Positions 6,669 through 8,870 of a stretch of DNA of 8,870 nt are shown piece by piece. Under the pieces are notes generated by a model. It saw nothing but the letters and a program-made list of their open reading frames with translations, was not told the origin of the DNA and ran no database searches. The stretch comes from Candidatus Cloacimonadota bacterium (lineage in GTDB: Bacteria > Cloacimonadota > Cloacimonadia > Cloacimonadales > TCS61). Both the position numbers and the translations under genes were made by a program. The first letter of the stretch is position 1. Every line of letters begins with the position of its first letter. The stretch covers positions 1 through 8,870 of the forward strand of contig JAQICU010000142.1 of NCBI GenBank assembly GCA_027858325.1. Reading direction: 5' to 3'.

Positions 6669-6735
6669 ATAGATGTTTGTTCTTGATTAATGCTTAAATT
6701 ATGATTGACATAATAAGACAACATAGATGTTTGTT
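6669..6735. repeat. Pair of 13-bp direct repeats
   Basis: ATAGATGTTTGTT occurs at 6669-6681 and again at 6723-6735, identical and in the same orientation, 54 bases apart, in the 132-bp gap upstream of the secreted fibronectin-III-type gene. The second copy contains the inner palindrome AACATAGATGTT (6720-6731). They may be operator or binding sites, or traces of a short duplication. Confidence 0.5.
6705..6733 (+). promoter_or_regulatory. Weak candidate promoter for the fibronectin-III-type gene
   Basis: TTGACA at 6705-6710 is followed by GATGTTTG at 6726-6733. The pair resembles the Bacteroidetes-type layout of TTG near -33 and TAnnTTTG near -7, with one mismatch in the latter and 18 bases between them. 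No classical TATAAT sits 17 bases after TTGACA. The call depends on the organism using that type of sigma factor, which I cannot show. Confidence 0.2.
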
Positions 6736-6786
6736 GAAAATGTTTTTCATAAAAAAAGCTATGAGAATAATAAAAAGGAGAAGTAT

Positions 6787-8870
6787 ATGAAATTAAACTA
6801 TTCTAAAATAGGGTTGATCCTGTTTTTAATGGTTTTTAGTTTCTTGCTGACTCCAATCCCTTCACATGCTGCGGTTGATGCATCAAGCTACATTGTAGAA
6901 AACCTGAAAGCAGATGACATTCCAGATGATGACGGGAGTGGATTAGTATTAAGCTGGAAACCTTTACCAATTGAGAAAAGGATCATTGAATACCGCATAT
7001 ACCGCGGTGTTACATCAGATTCTCTTTTCTGCCATGGTAAGGTTGATGTTAATGTAAAAACCGGTATTGCCGGGGATGTAATGTATTATTATGATTCCGG
7101 ATATAACCGCTTTGTGGATATTCAATCTCCAAGGAAATTGAAAAAAGAGAAACAGCAACCGGATGACAGTCCGCTTTTTGGTCGTTTACCTAGAGACATT
7201 GAAGTAACCGGACCTCAATTAACCAATTATAGGATTCTCGGTGTTATTGATGAAAAAGATTTTCTCTATAAGAACACAAAGATCGAGATCACTGAAGATG
7301 ATGAAACAGATGTATATGCCGGATTGAAATTACGTCATTTCGTTTATTTAGTAAAGAAACTGAAAGCCGATAAAGAATACTACTATACTGTGATCGCTGT
7401 AACAGAATCTCGTAAATATATGCCTCATGCAGAACCTGTTGTCGGCACTCCAATTGATAACTCACCAGAGAAGATCCGGGAATTGTATTCTGTTTATGTT
7501 GAAGACAAAAACCGCTTACAGTTTGAATGGGTAAGATCATTATTTACAGCCGATCAAACTAATCACAGTTTATATCTCGTTAACAAAACTGATATTAATA
7601 AATTCAATGCATATGTTGAAGAGCAGCAAAAAGCTGAAATGGATCCCGAATTTGAGACAACTCTAGAAAACCCTGCTCAACTTATTTACCAAAGATATTG
7701 TGGTTATCCTTATACTCCGAGCAATACAGTTGCAGTTGATATTATTGATGACAAGATAATTAATGAAAAACGCGACATTGATATGGAAGTTGGAAATATT
7801 GAAGATTACGTTGCAGTTTTTTCACTTCAAGACAGAGCCGGATATGAAACATTCTCAGATCTTACTACATTTGATATTGTTAATTCTGCTGACCTTCCAA
7901 AAATATCTGATGATTGGACAGTTGAAGATAGAAAAAACGATAAGGGTGATTACAATGCAATTTACTGGGAAAAGCCGACTGTTTTCCTGACAAATTGTAC
8001 CTATCTAAATGATGATAAGACAAAGATCCTTGTGAACTACGATATTTACAAAAACGTAAAATATGATAAAATTAAGAATGTTTATTTTACCATTTCTGAC
8101 GAATCTGGTAATAAAATAACTACAATCAACGAGTTTTATCAAGATAGCAAACTTGAAATCACACTGAAAGAACCCTCTAACAAAATTTCTTTCGAGATGA
8201 GAGTTGTTGCTAACGGAAACTCCGGTGAAGATCAAATATATACTCAGGATCTTATCTTTGATGAATTTGTAAAATCTCTGCAACCGGGGAAATTATTCCT
8301 CAATGGTGAAGAGGTTAATAAATATACTTATTCAATTTATAAAAATAATTATTCAAACGAAGAATGGCGACTTTCCAAGAACACACTCGGAGCTCAGAGA
8401 GAGATCGTTGATAATGTAAGTTATAGAAGTATAATCTTTAGAGGCGTTAGTAAATTTGATGCTGAAAAGGGATTATTCCTGGTTTCTCCGAGCTTTACTG
8501 TGAGAATGGATGATGAATTAGAAAATCGTATTATGTCAAATCTCTATGCTGAAGAAGCAGCGAAATCTATTGATTCATATAAAGAAGAAATCGCAAAATA
8601 TACTGCTCAAAAAGATACGTTAGAAACTGCAGCAGATATTGCTAATGCTGATGATGCTATTGAATCATATCAAGCTGAGATCGATCGCATTGAGAATAAT
8701 CCAATCCTGCAAAAAGCTGCAACCATTAAGAGTAGTAAAGCCAGGATTAGATTCCTGGAGAAAGTTAAGAATATTGCCAGACGTTCTTTTAAATATAAAA
8801 TGGTTAAATCAGATGGTGAGGCACACTTTGCATTTTCTGATGTTTACAGTACAGAAAAGATTGCAAAATT
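6787..8870 (+). CDS. Large secreted protein with fibronectin-III-like modules (5' part, runs off the window)
   Basis: The frame is open from the ATG at 6787 to the right edge: 694 codons with no stop. AGGAG at 6776-6780 lies six bases before the ATG. A signal peptide is clear: MKLNYSK, a hydrophobic core at 8-24, and likely cleavage after A28 (SHA|AVD). The mature part holds at least three modules with fibronectin-III features: LVLSWKPLP (W57) with EYRIYRG and ending YYTVIAVTES (199-208), a second around LQFEWVRS (W248) ending DYVAVFSLQDRAG (340-352), and a third around AIYWEKP (W394) ending FEMRVVANGNSGE (469-481). The first is long, with a charged insertion near 120-150. Residues about 579-668 are charged and heptad-like (YAEEAAKSIDSYKEEIAKY; YQAEIDRIEN), suggesting a coiled coil, after which beta-like sequence resumes. 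The C-terminus, and so any anchor or type IX sorting signal, lies outside. Domain calls are by eye. A surface or adhesive role is only a guess. Confidence 0.85.
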   Translation, partial: MKLNYSKIGLILFLMVFSFLLTPIPSHAAVDASSYIVENLKADDIPDDDGSGLVLSWKPLPIEKRIIEYRIYRGVTSDSLFCHGKVDVNVKTGIAGDVMYYYDSGYNRFVDIQSPRKLKKEKQQPDDSPLFGRLPRDIEVTGPQLTNYRILGVIDEKDFLYKNTKIEITEDDETDVYAGLKLRHFVYLVKKLKADKEYYYTVIAVTESRKYMPHAEPVVGTPIDNSPEKIRELYSVYVEDKNRLQFEWVRSLFTADQTNHSLYLVNKTDINKFNAYVEEQQKAEMDPEFETTLENPAQLIYQRYCGYPYTPSNTVAVDIIDDKIINEKRDIDMEVGNIEDYVAVFSLQDRAGYETFSDLTTFDIVNSADLPKISDDWTVEDRKNDKGDYNAIYWEKPTVFLTNCTYLNDDKTKILVNYDIYKNVKYDKIKNVYFTISDESGNKITTINEFYQDSKLEITLKEPSNKISFEMRVVANGNSGEDQIYTQDLIFDEFVKSLQPGKLFLNGEEVNKYTYSIYKNNYSNEEWRLSKNTLGAQREIVDNVSYRSIIFRGVSKFDAEKGLFLVSPSFTVRMDDELENRIMSNLYAEEAAKSIDSYKEEIAKYTAQKDTLETAADIANADDAIESYQAEIDRIENNPILQKAATIKSSKARIRFLEKVKNIARRSFKYKMVKSDGEAHFAFSDVYSTEKIAK

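Noticed and set aside
6734..6750. Short AT hairpin (TGAAAA/TTTTCA) as terminator of the peptidase gene
   Set aside because: Six A-T-rich pairs followed by A's instead of T's cannot be an effective + strand terminator.
7763..7990. 75-codon open frame in another + frame inside the secreted-protein gene
   Set aside because: The main frame is open without interruption from 6787 to the window end and has signal peptide and domain features; the second frame has none.

Overview
The window is an AT-rich stretch of bacterial chromosome made mostly of housekeeping and cell-envelope genes. The mix suggests a Gram-negative bacterium of the Fibrobacteres-Chlorobi-Bacteroidetes side of the tree, possibly Cloacimonadota. 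The clues are a DUF5683-type exported protein inside a housekeeping operon, a MepM-like lipoprotein peptidase, an RseP site-2 protease and a long secreted protein with fibronectin-III-like modules. This placement is a guess from gene content; no rRNA or other phylogenetic marker is present.

Layout: A hairpin terminator at the left edge (10-34) points to a + strand gene ending just outside the window. From about 5310 down to 68 everything is on the - strand, in transcription order: rseP, a 146-bp gap with an inverted repeat and a possible 20-codon leader ORF, tgt, a conserved protein of unknown function, a DUF5683-type protein, cmk and plsC. The last five genes are packed tightly, with gaps of 4 and 9 nt and two identical 8-nt overlaps, and are almost certainly one operon. 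They join tRNA queuosine modification (tgt), nucleotide metabolism (cmk) and phospholipid synthesis (plsC). A 138-bp divergent intergenic region follows. On the + strand come an outer-membrane-type lipoprotein M23 endopeptidase (5449-6654) and the first 694 codons of a large secreted protein with fibronectin-III-like modules and a helical segment, which runs off the right edge.

The most notable point is the start of tgt. The conserved N-terminus of the family is fully encoded, but no ATG, GTG, TTG or CTG begins it. Where family members begin with Met-Phe there is an ATT codon, six bases after a strong AGGAG, and an in-frame TAG closes the frame four codons upstream. Either tgt uses a rare AUU start or the base is an error. 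Just upstream lie an imperfect 15-bp inverted repeat and a tiny ORF that ends next to the ribosome-binding site. The other item of note is the unassigned protein between tgt and the DUF5683 gene. I see no mobile element, CRISPR array, tRNA or rRNA.
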